This document shows positions 36,141 to 48,994 of a stretch of DNA of 64,000 bases, one piece after another; positions within the stretch are counted from its first letter, which is position 1; the number at the start of each line of letters is the position of its first letter. Position numbers and translations under genes: made by a program. A model generated the notes under the pieces. It saw only the letters and a list, made by a program, of their open reading frames with translations, was not told where the DNA came from and searched no databases. This stretch comes from Anagrus nilaparvatae (lineage: Eukaryota > Arthropoda > Insecta > Hymenoptera > Mymaridae), in the NCBI GenBank assembly GCA_022575985.1, contig JAKSXM010000040.1, positions 18,122,001 to 18,186,000 of the forward strand. The letters run 5' to 3'.

Positions 36141-36473
36141 AAAATAATCAGAAAAATTAATAAATACAAAAAAGAAACATATAATGGACAGAATAATTAA
36201 TAATTTGTTCGTTTTGATAAACTTTATTTAAATTTAAATTTTATTTTTTATTTGCGATACATTTTATCATAACAAAAAATTCATTACATTATTAACTGAT
36301 ATACTACTCATTTATCATCTGTATTTTATGTACATATTTAATATTAATACAGTATTTAATTATTTTTTTAAAACAAATAAAAGCAAATATGTATAAAGTT
36401 CTTAAAAAAATAATATTAATACTTTTATTCCAAAGTACTTTCTGTGTGTTTGATGGTTTATATTAACAAGGGG

Positions 36474-37564
36474 AGTGTCAACTGTTTGGGAATCAGATTT
36501 GCTTCTAAGTTTCAGGATAGATTTTGGTATAGTTGAAAAATCATCCTTCAAACCCTCTGTTTATCCTAAAGGGTCTTTGGCCTAAAAATCTGGGGATTCT
36601 TAAACATAAGGCTTTTTAGGATAACTTCTAAATAGCGTCGCTGCCTTGTGTAATTTGAATAAAAATCTTCTGGTTGGTCTCATTTTTTCGTCTAAGAATC
36701 AACTTTTGAACTCTGCAAAAAACTTGTAATTTTATCGTTAACCGTCTTCCCCTGATAGTCAGTAAATCGAATTCCCATTTTCAATCCAAAATTACCAGTT
36801 TTTAAATTGCAGGAGGTCTCAAAGATTTTGTAAAAGTTTCAGGTTTCCAAAAATTACACATTCGTTATTTTTGTTTTAATTGTGTGTTTACGAAATGGCT
36901 CTAAAAAATAGTGAGAAAAATAAATATGTTTAAAAAACCTTAAATTGGGACTCTGACTTTAAATTATCATGTTTCGAAAATGGATAATAGAATCAGAAAA
37001 GCAAAAAATTTTCCTGGTCAGCGGCCAGAAAGCGCGTATTTACCGGCCACTAAGCGTCCGGCAAAGACGTTTTTTCTCGCCACTGATGCCACAGAAAAAT
37101 CGTATACGGCCCTGGGCCATAAAAAAAGAATGCCCCAAATCGCAGTTTACCATCCTCGGCTTAGCCTCGGAAGGTAATTTACGTGCGATTTGGGCCATTC
37201 TTTATTTTTCTGGCCATGTGTCGTAATATACTATTGGATACTTATAGCTTTTAGAAAATTTTCGAGACCTATATAATCTGTTTGCATCGAAAATAACAAT
37301 ATGAATTAAAAAATTTGTCATTTTGGACTAAAAAGGAAATTTAGTTAATTGATCATCAGGAAAAAACAACAATTAACGAAAAATAGAAATAGTTTACAAG
37401 GCTTAGAGAACAAAAAAATAAGAACAATCGGAAGGTATTTGGTTAAGTTACAAGGCAGCGACGTTATTTATATAAGTTACCCTAAAAAGTACCATTTTGC
37501 CATGAACCACTGTATTCTTAAGCAGAAGGTTGCAAGCAAATCGGCTTCCCAAACCGTTGACACT
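36474..37564. mobile_element. ~1.09-kb foldback element with a nested repeat
   Basis: The left end AGTGTCAACTGTTTGGGAA matches the reverse complement of the right end (ending CGTTGACACT). Inner blocks around AGCGTCGCTGCCTTGT and CTTTTTAGGATAACTT also mirror between arms. The middle holds a GC-richer hairpin repeat (37,020-37,220) that looks inserted. It is non-coding and the target-site duplication is not clear. Confidence 0.65.
37020..37220 (+). repeat. GC-rich dispersed hairpin repeat, copy 1
   Basis: Nearly self-complementary sequence: CCCCAAATCGCAGTTTACC faces GGTAATTTACGTGCGATTT around a CCTCGGCTTAGCCTCGGAA centre, preceded by a CGTCCGGCAAAGACG block. Other copies lie near 39,460-39,660 (inverted), 49,352-49,520 (inverted) and 54,081-54,262. 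Confidence 0.7.
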
Positions 37565-37656
37565 CACTTAGAGTAAGTTTAACAATGTATATTTATTATT
37601 AAATAAAAATTACGTGATATTGGGAAAAACTATATGGTCAAAAAAAAGACAAAAAA

Positions 37657-38046
37657 GTGGACAAAAAAAATATCAGCTCCAGGTTTTTGGATAAACAAAA
37701 AGTGAATTTCGGAATGTGTTCAGAAAACATATACTTAAAAATTGCTAATATGGGTGCAAAATTCAAATTTATGCGTGTGTATGTGTTAGTATACATGTGA
37801 AAAATTTAATTTTTTGTTTTTATATGTTTTTATAACCATATGATCCTAAAAAACTTTTTTTTTTAATTTTAAAAAAATTTAATTTTTTTGATCGAGAGCA
37901 GCCCGATTACGTCAGGAAACTATTTTAAGAAATTTTTTTAAATATTCCGTCTAACATCTTAATAAAATGAAACCCTTTTCTGAACACATTCCGAAATTCA
38001 CTTTTTGTTTATCCAAAAACCTGGAGCTGATATTTTTTTTGTCCAC
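37657..38046. repeat. 390-bp foldback repeat
   Basis: Arms of about 80 bases are inverted copies: GTGGACAAAAAAAATATCAG at the left and its complement ending TTTTTTTTGTCCAC at the right, both followed inward by CTCCAGGTTTTTGGATAAAC. The centre is AT-rich and non-coding. Confidence 0.75.
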
Positions 38047-39459
38047 TTATGGGTAAGGTATACGTGATAAAAATCGCCCGGAAGTTCGGCTTTATTACAA
38101 AAAGCGCATAATTCAAATATTTATTAATAAAATAATTAAATAAATAAATAATGCTTGTTCAAAAATTATTTTAATTTTTTTCTACTAATTTCTTAACGTT
38201 AATAGTTTGGGTTTGAGGTTTGACCTTAAAATATCGTACATGTTAAAAAACTTCAGACAGTTCTGAAGGACTGCTTATGCAATTTAAAACCAAATTTTTA
38301 ATAATTCTAAGCCCAATTTTATTTATTCAAGCTTAGGATTTATTATGTTGCAAGTTTTTTCTTATTTATGAATTTGAAGAAGTGTGCTAACTTAATAAAT
38401 AATTGAAGAAACAGTATAGGTACTACTGTTTCAAGTTCCAATTAATTAAATTAATTTTATGAGTTTATTGTAAAATTTGATTTTTATATTGCATCCTTTA
38501 AGATTATGCAAAAGAATCCTGTTTTTGTTGATTTATAATACCTGAATTTATTTTAAAGTTAATAAGTAATTAAATAATAGCATTAAATAAATATGGTTTA
38601 AAAAATTGTTTATTAGTTAAGCCCTTTCTAGACTAATACGTTTTTTTATTTTAAATCTTGTGTGCCATAAATACTTTTTGTCATGGTAAAAGCACATATT
38701 CAAAAAAAAAAAAAAATTATTAGGTCTAGAAAGGGCTTTAGTCTGTACTCGAGCTAGGGTGTTGAAAATTGCAGGAAAATAATAATTAATTAGGAAGTTA
38801 TATAAAAAATCAGGATAAAAAAAATTAGTATCAGCATTGGAGAATACTACAGGATTTGTTCTCGTTTTTCAGATTGTGCCAAAAAACAGGCTTTTCATGA
38901 CTTTTGTAATAAATTTTAAATACGTAATATGAATAATTATATATATATATGATTGATTTATAAATTAATTGTAAAGTAAAAGTATATATAAAATTTAATA
39001 ACAAAATTTTAATGTTACTATTTACAATGTTTAAAAAAAAAAATTTATAATACTTTATGAATACATAGATCATAATAAGAGTTAAATTTCAAGTAAAATA
39101 TTCCAAGTTTTTAAGAAAAGCTAACTTGATTAATAATTAATTTTAAAAAAACCTCAAATAATGCATGTTGCAACTTCTGTTTCGGTCAGCTTTTGGGATT
39201 TAATAAGATAGGTGAAAATAATAAAAGTTTGCATTAAGTCGTTTATATATAAATAAAAAATAATTATAAATGAAACATAAAGTTAATTTTAATAAATCAT
39301 TAAAATTTTTAATATTTTCAGAAAGAATACCACTATAAAGATAATTATACTCTATTCAATTTATTTTAATTTATTATTATATATTTTAAAATAAATTGTG
39401 GACAAATTTAAAAAAAAAAAATTTTTAATTTTTGCTATAAGTTTCTGTATATTTACGAC
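38047..39459. other. AT-rich intergenic stretch
   Basis: No gene. A block at 38,060-38,110 (GATAAAAATCGCCCGGAA) recurs at about 49,996-50,040, showing another dispersed repeat. Confidence 0.4.
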
Positions 39460-39660
39460 TCGTGTCACAGAAAAGTGAAGAATGGTCCAAATCGCACGTA
39501 AATTACCTTCCGAGGCGAAGCCGAGGGTGGTAAACTGCGATTTGGGGCATTCTTTATTTATGGACAAGGGTCGTATAAAATTTTTCTGCGACAGTAGCGA
39601 AAAAATTTGATTTCCTTGGCCTCGCCGCGCAGCGGCCAGGAAATCGTACTTTCGTGGCTA
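39460..39660 (-). repeat. GC-rich dispersed hairpin repeat, copy 2
   Basis: Inverted copy of the repeat at 37,020-37,220: AATTACCTTCCGAGGCGAAG, then GTAAACTGCGATTTGGGGCA, with the GCGCAGCGGCC block at about 39,626. Confidence 0.7.
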
Positions 39661-40704
39661 CCGTACAGAAAAAGAAATTTTTTTTAAACATGAAAATTCG
39701 TATCTTCTGAAAAAAAGGTCCAAATTAAATCATTTTTCAGTTCTTTTTCTTGTAAAAATATTTAATTAAACGCGGAATGAACCATATAATATAATTTTAT
39801 CATGAAATTTTATGAGAACATCACAAATAAATTTCGTGTGAAATTTTATCATCTGTTAAAAGTAATATAATTATATATATATATATATGATATATATGTC
39901 ATGGTTAAGAAAACTTATTCTATATTTGCATTTATTTTTTGCGGCGTTTTTTTTAATTATAATGAAAACAAAAGAAAAAGCAATTGAAAAACATTATTAT
40001 TTAATTTAGCCCATGATTTAATTATAGTTACATATATGAATCGTGATTAAACCGATTAATTTTTGGGTCGTTCATCAAGAATCTCGACTTTTTTCCATAA
40101 ATTATTGTCAATGTTTCACCGTTATTTTTAGCTAAATCTACCCTAAATAATCCAAAAGTTTTCTTTTTACGATAAAATTTAAGCGAGTTACATACATTTT
40201 TCAAGTTACAATGTCGTTTTAGAGCCTAAAATTGGAATCAGTATAAAAATATGGTTTCATAAGTAATAAAGTACATAAGTTTTTGCAGGTAATGCGAACT
40301 ACAACCAATGGAAAATATTAAAAATTAAAAAAGTTATGAAGGTAAATAGAAAAAAGTCGAAATCTGACCGTTTTTTTTTTACCTAAAAACGAAACCTAGA
40401 GGAGACCAAAAAAATCTTCCGATCAGGTTCATTGTAGTTCATAACTTGTTGAATTGCATAACAAATAGATTAAAAAAAAGAAAATTGAAATCGGACCAAT
40501 AGTTTTTTTTTTATCATGTGGGTCGTTTTCAAAAAGTTCGTTTTTAGAAAAACGCGTTTAAAGTTTCGGATCTTGTATTCTTGCATACTAATAATTTCAC
40601 TTTTAGGCGCTGTCGTTTTTTTATTATTTGGTGGTTTTATTAAAAATTTTTTTTCCATATTCTTGAATACTTTTTGAACACAAATCAATTAAAAAAAAAA
40701 AAAA
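39661..40704. other. AT-rich intergenic stretch, (AT)n tract
   Basis: Contains an (AT)n run near 39,870-39,897. No gene or clear repeat otherwise. Confidence 0.4.
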
Positions 40705-41205
40705 AGGAGTCCACATTCTTGAATAGCGAACCACAAAAACCTATATGGGCATATCCTGGACGCTCAAAATGCGAAAGGGTGAAATATTTATTATTTATGA
40801 AAAAGAAGTCGAAATTCTTGATTAGTGACCCAAAAAACCTGTATGGCCGTATACTGGATGCTTAAAGTGCGAAATTAGCAAAAACACCCCTTTTAGGGGT
40901 AGTTTTAGCTATTTTAAAGGTGAAATGTTGATTATTTATGAAAAAGAAGTCGAAATTCTTAATCAGCGACTCAAAAAACCAGTATGGTGCAAATCTGAGC
41001 TCTCTTGAAGTGCGAATTAAAAAAAACCCCTTTTTGGGGGTAGTTTTTGCAAATTTAAGGGTGAAGCCCCCGTTTCTTTATGAAAAATGACCCCGATTTT
41101 CGTGTTCAACAACCCAAAAAACCTATTGTAGAGCAAACTTGTGTTCGCCAGTGAAAATACAACCCTCCCTCGTATTTTGACTGGGGAGTAAATACTCGCA
41201 TTCGA
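40705..41205 (+). repeat. Dispersed ~125-bp-unit repeat (array), copy 1
   Basis: Degenerate tandem units, each with TTTATGAAAAAGAAGTCGAA, a GACYCAAAAAACC block and a small CCCCTTTTTAGGGGTAGTTTT palindrome-like core (shown shortened; see about 40,888-40,905 and 41,022-41,042). The right end carries an inverted pair CCAGTGAAAATAC / GTATTTTGACTGG at 41,150-41,186 and stops at GGGGAGTAAATAC. Copies lie at 41.86, 49.0 and 51.1 kb. Confidence 0.7.
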
Positions 41206-41857
41206 CTTCTTTCATATACGCATTATTTTTATAATATAGAGTAATAGCGTCTGCTCTCGCCGCCCGCAGTATATCTTTGTATATACAAGAAAAAAAAAAT
41301 AGCTGTTAGAAAAAAAGAGTGTATATAAGAATTTATCCATTTATAAAAAAAAAAAAAACTGTATAAACTACATGGCTAAAAAGAATTTTGTTTTTAATTA
41401 AAGTTTAGTAAGAGAAATGCAAAGCGAGAGCAAAAGTTTTTTAAATTTAAAATGTACCTCGATTAGCAGAATAACCTAATAAACCTGTTGACGTGATTAC
41501 TTTTTTTTCTACTTCTTATATTGGTGAATAAATACCAAACTGTATTTTAATTTAAAACCAGCTTCTGAAGCAAATCTTTTCAGAAAATCTTTTTAAGTTT
41601 TATTTTCCATTTTTGGACAGAGGGGGGTGGGTGGCCGGGTTGAGAAATAATCGCCCATATATATTTCTTTTACATAAAAAATTGATTCAAAGTTTTGGAT
41701 GACCCTTGAAATAATTTAAACTAACGTATTTCCCCTGAAAGAACCGAGTTTTCCTGTGTTAATTAATACAGGATTTTTGAGTTATTTTTGGTATAATTTT
41801 TTTTAACCGCAGCAATTTTGTAAATTTAACAGCAGCTAGGAATTTATATTTATAGGA
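41206..41857. other. AT-rich stretch, no gene seen
   Basis: The segment around 41,690-41,790 resembles the centre of the 59.5-61.1 kb foldback (ACTAACGTATTTCCCCTGAA block), so a fragment of that family is likely. Confidence 0.35.
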
Positions 41858-42172
41858 AATAAAATTTTTGCGAGTGTTTTTGATATTTTTGCACTTTAAG
41901 CTAATTTAAGCGCTACCTAAAAAAATCATGATCAGTAACCCAAAAAGTCCATGTGGGCCAAATCTGAGTATTAAAATGGGCGAATATATACTGAGAATTC
42001 CTTACAAAAAGATTATTTATGAAAAAGAAATCGAAATTCTTAATCGGCGACTCAAAAAACCAGTATGGTGCAAATCTGAGCTCTCTTGAAGTGCGAATTA
42101 AAAAAAACCCTTTTTTGGGGGTAGTTTTTGCAAATTTAAGGGTGAAGCCCCCGTTTCTTTATGAAAAATGAC
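41858..42172 (+). repeat. Dispersed ~125-bp-unit repeat, copy 2
   Basis: Very similar to 51,098-51,412 over its whole length, from the GATATTTTTGCACTTTAAGC block to GAAGCCCCCGTTTCTTTATG. It breaks off shortly before the terminal hairpin seen in copies 1 and 4. Confidence 0.75.
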
Positions 42173-42650
42173 GTGTCTTTATGAAAAGATTCATGCATTT
42201 TTTAGTATTTCTGTTTTTAAATATAAAAATTATTATTTTATAAGCTATCTGACCATTTATGAACACCAATTTCTTTTACTGCCAACTTAATTTGAAAATT
42301 TTTTTGGATTATGAAAATAAGGGTGATTAAGATGTGGGCTTAAATTCTATTATAGTCTGTTACTTTTTTCTTATAAGTATTCAAAAACTGACCGAGGAAA
42401 AGAACTAAAGAAAGAAAGTGTTAAATGCTTTTTCTCTGTGCTCTATTAATTTTTTATTCTTGTGCTTGAAAAAAATTTTCTAAAAGATGATATTTATAAA
42501 TGTTTTAAAAATATTGAATTATCACTTCATCATAAATGTGCTTTAAATGTGTATAATTTACTTTTAATATGCATTATACGTGCAATTTTATAATTTTTTG
42601 AAGCCTTGATTAAAATTTTTTGATTTTATATTATTCAAGATTGTACCTCG

Positions 42651-42815
42651 CTTAGAAACGAGGAATTCTCGGCCGAGAACGAGGCGAGGCGAGGCGAGGC
42701 CGAGAAAATGATTTGTGCACCTCGGCCGAGAACGAGGCGAGGCGAGATTAAACCTTTCTCGTTATCGTTCTCGGTAAAATTTGTGATTCTCGCCTCGCCT
42801 CGCTCTTGTCACAGG
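42651..42815. repeat. GC-rich GAGGCGAGGC minisatellite with inverted halves
   Basis: Runs of GAGGCGAGGCGAGG and CTCGGCCGAGAACGAGG on the left are mirrored by CTCGCCTCGCCTCGC and CGTTCTCGG on the right. It stands out sharply from the AT-rich flanks and could fold into a long hairpin. Confidence 0.7.
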
Positions 42816-44204
42816 TCTACTCGGACCTTAAAACCGAAATAAAGAAATTTTCAATAAAAATATTTTATTGCAAAAGTCATATGGATTGTCCAAAATTTTA
42901 TTAATTTTATAAAATTTCATTTGTGTGTTTTAAACTCGAAATAATAAAAATTTTCAAAAAAAATCTTTTATTGCAAAAGTCATATATTGATTGTTCACAG
43001 CTTGATAAAAGTAGAAATTTTTTAATATATATTTTTTGTTATATAAAATAATATAATAATATATATATTTTGTCTCAGATATTAATTTTTTAAAAGATAA
43101 ATTTTTTTGTAATTTAACTTAAATTGGTTTTCTAGAGATTTCTCTTTAATGAAAGGGTTAAATTAAAAACCAAAAAAATTTGTTTTAGATAACGCACTAA
43201 CAAATACATAGCACTTTAGTTTGATCGTTTTGGTGATATAGATTTTGAGTTACACACTGATTAGGGTGACAACTTTTTTAAATTATTTCATTTTATTATA
43301 TATAGGATTATTATCATTGTTGCGGAAGATTGGTCAAATGCAAGAAGTACAGTGAGAAAATAAATTATAAGAAATTATTATAAATTCTGGTAAAAACTCC
43401 TATCTTTTTATAATAATTGAGCGAATATTTGTAATTTTCGCATCGTTACAAACCATTTCTTTGACAAAACAAAAAAATCATGTTACCCAATTTTTTAATT
43501 ATTAAGGGATAATTATATATTCTAATAAAATAAAATTTTATAAAAAAAAATAAAATTAGCTTTTTTTATATTTGTCTCTTTTTAATTATGCAAAAATGAT
43601 TTAAAATCCATTAACGCCGGCGCGACCAATCCATGGACGCTAGAATTTTCACTTTAATAACAAAATGATCTTAATCCACTTTACCAGCTACTAAAAACGA
43701 AAAATGTATGTAAAATTGCATGGTTGTAATCAATAATATTTGTTGTAAATTAAGATTACAGCCCATTGTTTGAGGAACCTCAGTGCCAGCTAGTTGACAG
43801 GGTATTTTTTATATATTCTTATAATATTTTTGAATCATTTTCAATTTTTATTTAATAATTTTAAAATAAAATTTTAATTCTTTTTACAAAATGTCAAAGA
43901 TAGATATTTACAATAAATGTAGAAAGAAAAAATTCCAATTTCGAACACAAGAAATTTGATTGGCTAATAAAATCTCCATATAGAGCCCAAAAGCTTTTTT
44001 ATAATAGATAATTATTGATACAATTTCCATTCACGCCGTTTACTGGTTGTTTAGGGGCCTGGGAAGTTAAGCAGTTTCTAAAGATAATAAATTTTTAGAA
44101 CATAAGCTAATTATATTTGAAGTACAGCCTGTGAGCCCGTTGTGAAAAATCTGTATAAGAAAAATTATTCGTTTACTGTAAACTTACTTTTGCTGAAGTA
44201 AAAA
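42816..44204. other. AT-rich intergenic stretch
   Basis: No gene. The TTGTTTGAGGAACCTCAGTG block (about 43,778) recurs inverted near 53,842, indicating a dispersed repeat fragment. Confidence 0.4.
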
Positions 44205-44475
44205 TTTACTTAGCTTAGGCCATGTAATTTCATCTCACAACATTTTTGCCCCAAAACTTAAAATATAACTTGTGATTAGAAAACACAACAAGACTTAACT
44301 TAGTTTAAATATTATACTTTAATTTATTAAAGTTTTAAAAACATTAATTTAATCAGTATCAGTATTTTGAAATGTACTTTTACTGAAATTAAATTTTTAC
44401 TTAGCTTAGGCCATAAAATTTCATCTCACAACATTTATGACCCAAAAGTTATAACATATTTATTAGGAATTTATA
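44205..44475 (-). repeat. Second copy of the 5.55-kb foldback repeat
   Basis: Contains GGCCATAAAATTTCATCTCA, CAACATTTATGACCC and AAAGTTATAACATATTTATT in the same order as 5,553-5,856 reversed. One end (44,205) is shorter than in the first copy. Confidence 0.7.
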
Positions 44476-44499
44476 CTTTTACTGAAATAAAAATTTACT

Positions 44500-44615
44500 T
44501 AGCTTTCCCTAAACCCGTATTATTTTAAGTCTTGTAAATAAAGAATGAATTATTCCAAGAACCCCAAAACTTGAATTATTTTGAGTCCCTAAACCGAGAT
44601 TATTCTAAGTCCCAT
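44500..44615 (+). repeat. Degenerate tandem repeat (~3 units)
   Basis: Units of the form CCCTAAACCCGTATTATTTT-AAGTC recur near 44,504, 44,562 and 44,588 with substitutions. Confidence 0.45.
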
Positions 44616-45329
44616 TTGCCCCTTCCCCCCTCCATAAAAAGGACACATTTTTGACCCACTTACTGAATCGGACACCACTTTTGGCCCTCTTCCTCTTAAT
44701 TTATATCATATTTCTAGGGTGGTACGTACCCTCCAAAAAACTCAAAAAAAGCCTATTTTCTGCCCTAGGGAGACGGCCTTTTTTTTTTGCCCATTATAAT
44801 ATGTTTTTTTTTAATTATTAATTAATTAATTAGTTTGATCTATGCAACTCGACAACATACTAACAATATGTGAGCAGGTTTTTCAAATAAAAATATAGAA
44901 GATCCAGGAACGACCAGGTCTACCGTCGAAAACTTAATGATATGACTTTTTTGAAATGAAAAGTTTGCATGAACAAATTTAAAAACTTTAACATATTTAT
45001 GTAATTTAAATATAAAACAATAGGAAAATGCAAGTTAAAATAATTTAAAAGATTTTTGAATCCAAGAAATTAAAAACTTTTTTTAGAATTTTTATGAGTT
45101 TTTTTTCATGGAGGCCATAGATTCATTTTAACCAAGGCGAGAATGAACTTTATAAGAATAATTAATATTCATTCAGCTTATTGATAAGAATTTAATCCTA
45201 ACAAATTTGATTGAATTTATAAATTTAAAATGGGTTTAATTGGCATTTAAAAAAGATAAGTTTTAAGTATAACGCGAGAATTACGAAAAACTGTTGTGAC
45301 TGAAACTCCTTCCTCCTCTCAACAGCCAA
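44616..45329. other. AT-rich intergenic stretch
   Basis: No gene, RNA or repeat could be supported. Confidence 0.35.
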
Positions 45330-45454
45330 CAGCTCTCTCTCTCTCTCTCTTCTGATGTGTGTTTTTTTTATATTTATTTATTTCAATTATTATACCAATT
45401 GTAAGCTAAATAATTAAGAATCTAACTTTCTCTCTCTCTCTCTCTCTCTCTCAA
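45330..45454. repeat. Two (CT)n microsatellites
   Basis: CT runs at about 45,333-45,350 and 45,429-45,453, separated by AT-rich sequence. Confidence 0.85.
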
Positions 45455-45484
45455 AGTTTGTTGTGTGCAATGGCAAACACCATC

Positions 45485-45580
45485 AGGCCCTCTGGACACC
45501 AACACATGATCATCTTTTATGATAATCATGTCTGCTGGACATCATAAAACATAATTATGTGTTGGTGTAGAGAGGGCCTT
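45485..45580. mobile_element. ~96-bp hairpin MITE-like sequence
   Basis: The left arm CAGGCCCTCTGGACACCAAC and right arm (reverse complement AAGGCCCTCTCTACACCAAC) continue pairing through CACATRATYATSTTTTATGA. The element is almost wholly palindromic. Flanking duplications are unclear, so the superfamily is unassigned. Confidence 0.55.
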
Positions 45581-47045
45581 AGGGAGCAGCAAGCTTTGAT
45601 CTACTTCTGCTGGTCGTATAGCAGGACTCAGCTTAAAAAACCTTTGCAGGCTCTCGTTTTCGGTCTCGCGACACTTATATAAGATGATAAATTTGTAATG
45701 AAAATTTCATTCAATTTTAATAAAAACTGCCATAAACTTTTTTTTCATTCAATTTGTTTCAATAAGTTACAAGTAATTTAATTGATTTTAATTTAAAAAA
45801 AATAAAAAATAAATATTTTGGAGCTTTGTGTGTTATATCAGCAGATTATATCAGCACTGTTTTTGTGCTTAAAGCTGGTTAGGTTTTAGTCCAGAAAACA
45901 TATTATAACGCTGTGTCTTTTGTTTATTCGAATGGGGAGAGCTTGAATGAGCTTTATTTATAACTGGTGAATCTGAATGATAATTAGACACGATATGATC
46001 ATATTATTTTATCATTTGATAGATATACGTATAAATATCATAGCACATAATATTATAAAAAAAATAGCGCTATTTCATTCATTTATACACCCACAAACAC
46101 TTTACACGCTACTCTATATCTACCTTTTTTCTCATAGATTAATAGAGAGAAACATCTCGCAAAAATAAAAAATTACAAGTTTGAAATTTTACCTTATAAA
46201 ATAAACATGTTGATAAATGAAATATAATACAATGCACGCACTATATGGGTCTAAATCAGACTAGGACACAGCGGGATAAATGCAGGAAAATTATTCCTAA
46301 TTACAAAATTGCAATTACTATACACTTTAGAACGCCTGATGAACATAACGTGCATGCGAACGCCGTGGGTGCCTGCCGCGATCAGCTGCTGCGCTAGACT
46401 GCATCTCAGACACACAGATCCAGGCATACGTGTCGAGAGGGCGTTGGTATTCGTGGTGGGAATTTAAATGTTTGTAAAAAAATATAATTTGAAGAATAAT
46501 AGCTTTCTATAATAATGCTTGCTTGCTAGCTTGCTCACACCAGTCTTGAAGGAAAATTTTCATTTTTAATAAAATAAGTCTCCTTTATTTTTAAAATAAA
46601 TTTAGTTGTAACCCGATTTAAAAATTAATCATTCTATTTAAAAATTTATTTGATAATTTTATTTTTAAAATAAATTTATTTGATTCATTTATCGCTTATA
46701 AAAATAAGCGAGCGTATCAATATTTCTTACTTTAATAAAAGACCACTATTTCATTACACATAAACTCGTCGATATGCTATACAAAGGAAGATAGTGTTAC
46801 AAAAAAAAATTGGAATTAGTCTTTTTCATAATATAGAGTTTATTTATTCAATTTATACGATTATTGAATTGGTTTTTTGCGTCATTCATAAAATTTTTTT
46901 ATTTAATATTTTGCTTTTGAATTATTTTTGAGATTATTTTATTTCTAATTTTTAATGAAATTAATTTTTAAAAAACTTAGGTATAGAATCAGAAGAAAGT
47001 TAAGTAATTAATTTAAAAAAAAAAAGAACTCTAGAATAATTATTA
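45581..47045. other. AT-rich intergenic stretch with a GC-richer island
   Basis: No gene. At 46,320-46,445 there is a conspicuously GC-richer island with no sustained reading frame and no recognised RNA. It could be a decayed exon or a regulatory element. Confidence 0.3.
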
Positions 47046-47534
47046 ACAGCATTCTGGAGCTCTGTAATTACCAACATTTTCTATGGGGGAATATAGTAAA
47101 TTGGGCTGATTTGGGCTGATCGGTTCCTGATTCACTGAAGCCAAAAATCAATTAAAAAGATTTTCCTCTTACAGAAAATTTTTCTTTTTAGTTCCTCTAC
47201 ACCGCCGCTATCGTCGATTTCGATTTTTGATATTCGATAATTTTTTTTTATCAAATAATAATTCATAAGTTCGTATCTATTCGACGCCGTTTGATTGGAC
47301 GCGACGAACTATTTATTATTATAAATTATTGTTTAATAAAAAAAATTATCGAATATCAAAAATCGAAGTCGATAGCGGTGTAGAGGAACTAAAAAGAAAA
47401 ATTTTCCGTAAGAGGAAAATCTTTTTAATTTGTTTTTGGCTTCAGAAAGTCAGGAACCGATTGGCTCAAATCAGCCCAAATTTCCTAGATTCCCCATAGA
47501 AAATGTCGGTAATTACAGAGCTCCAGAATGCTGT
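47046..47534. mobile_element. 489-bp TA-flanked palindromic MITE
   Basis: Ends ACAGCATTCTGGAGCTCTG are inverted at the two sides and flanked by TA (47,044-47,045 and 47,535-47,536). The two halves pair almost throughout, around about 47,290. The TA duplication suggests Tc1/mariner-type mobilisation. Its ends differ from those of the giant element, so a different transposase is expected. Confidence 0.8.
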
Positions 47535-47854
47535 TATGTGAAAATTTTGTGACAATTTATTGTATTTTCTTTTAGACTAATATAAAAATTGAAAAATAAA
47601 AAATTTTGTAATATTTTAATTTTATTAAATGTAATCACGCTTGTTTAACCAATACCTACGGTATTAAGTAGACCTAAATAAATTTTGAAGTGTTTTGATT
47701 AAATTTTGAGGTTGGCTGAATGTTATAAAATAGGGTTTTTACGAAATCTTCCATATAAAGCTGTAACCTCGCAAATTAACCAAAATTATACAGCCCTGTA
47801 TACAGAAATTTTTTTTTTATTATTTTTCTTAACAAAACATTAAATATTAATAAT
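47535..47854. other. AT-rich stretch with repeat fragment
   Basis: 47,690-47,810 is an inverted relative of 34,780-34,850 (shared ACGAAATCTTCCAT..., CCTCGCAAATTAACCAAAAT-type blocks). No gene. Confidence 0.4.
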
Positions 47855-48540
47855 ATCGAGCCCAATCGGGAAAAAATTAAATCCTGATGTATAAATAGAA
47901 CCCTAAGGATGAAAATGGACTATAGGGGTAGGGAAAATATGGGTCAACCATGACAAAATAAATACAAACGTATAAAATCAGACGTCCAGGGTCCCATTGG
48001 GCTTAACTGGGTAAAAATGAAATCCTGATGTATAAATTGATTCCTAGGCACCAACATGGACTGCTGGCGTAAAAAATGGGTCGAAAATGATAAAATAAAT
48101 ACCAACAGACTCTGGTGATAAAAAATTGTTCTAGAATTATAAAATAATTATATAAAAATCAGCCATCCAGGGACCTATTAGGCCTGATCGGTAAAAAATG
48201 AGATTCTGTTCTACAAATTTATCCAACATAAGAATCAAACTTTTATTTTATCCCAAAAGCTACGTTTTACGATTTCACCAGAGATAGCCGATTTTACATG
48301 GGGTAGTATTTATTCTATTATGCTGAACCCATTTTTTACCCTTACAGTGCATTTTGATCCCTGGGGATCAATTTGTATATCAATAATTCATTTTTACCAG
48401 GTTAGGCCCAATAGGCCCCTGAACGACAACTTTATAAGTTGATATTTAATTTTTTTTAATTCACCATTCTCGACCCATTTTTACCACTACAGTCCATTTA
48501 TATCCCTGGGGTTCAATTTGAATGACAGGATTTAATTTTT
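47855..48540. repeat. Foldback repeat with tandem ~150-bp units in each arm
   Basis: Units containing TCCTGATGTATAAATTGATT, ATGGACTATAGGGGTA and AAATGGGTCGAAAATGATAA occur at least twice on the left and as reverse complements (TACCACTACAGTCCATTTAT, GGCCCAATAGGCCCCTG) on the right, centred near 48,220. A degraded relative is at 5.23-5.43 kb. Confidence 0.6.
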
Positions 48541-48994
48541 GGGTATATCAAATCCAAAAAATTACTATAAACGAATTTTCTAAAACTAGTACTCTCATAG
48601 AAATAAATTAGATAGTTGTAGTCCAAAAAGAAAAAAAAAAAATTGGTGTTTTTTTGTTTTTTTTTTGTGGTGAAAATTTTGGCAAAGAAATTTTCAAAAA
48701 AATAATTATCAGATTCGATATATTGAAAACTAAAAAAAAATTCAAGCAGGTAATTATAAAAAGCACATGGAAAATACCGTTCGGGATGATTCGATTTCAA
48801 AATTATATTATTAATTGTTTTGTTTTTTGATTCGTATTTAATATTATTTTCTTTGTTTTAAATTTTGTATTTCACCTAATTTTAGATGTACCAACAGAGC
48901 TATTTGACCTATTTAAATTAATGTGTTTAGATGCTATTTTAGTTTAAAATATGATCCAAAATTTTGTATTTATTCACAAAAGCATAAAAATACT
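48541..48994. other. Dispersed-repeat fragments, no gene
   Basis: 48,545-48,620 (AAAAAATTACTATAAACGAA, ACTCTCATAGAAATAAATTA) recurs at 54,650-54,712, and 48,690-48,725 recurs near 53,970. No coding sequence. Confidence 0.45.

Noticed and set aside
36969..37226. 85-codon frame
   Set aside because: Falls entirely on the GC-rich hairpin repeat, which is present elsewhere in disrupted form.
40860..41205. CRISPR-like array (regular repeats with spacers)
   Set aside because: Units are degenerate, ~125 bp, in a eukaryotic setting with no cas genes.
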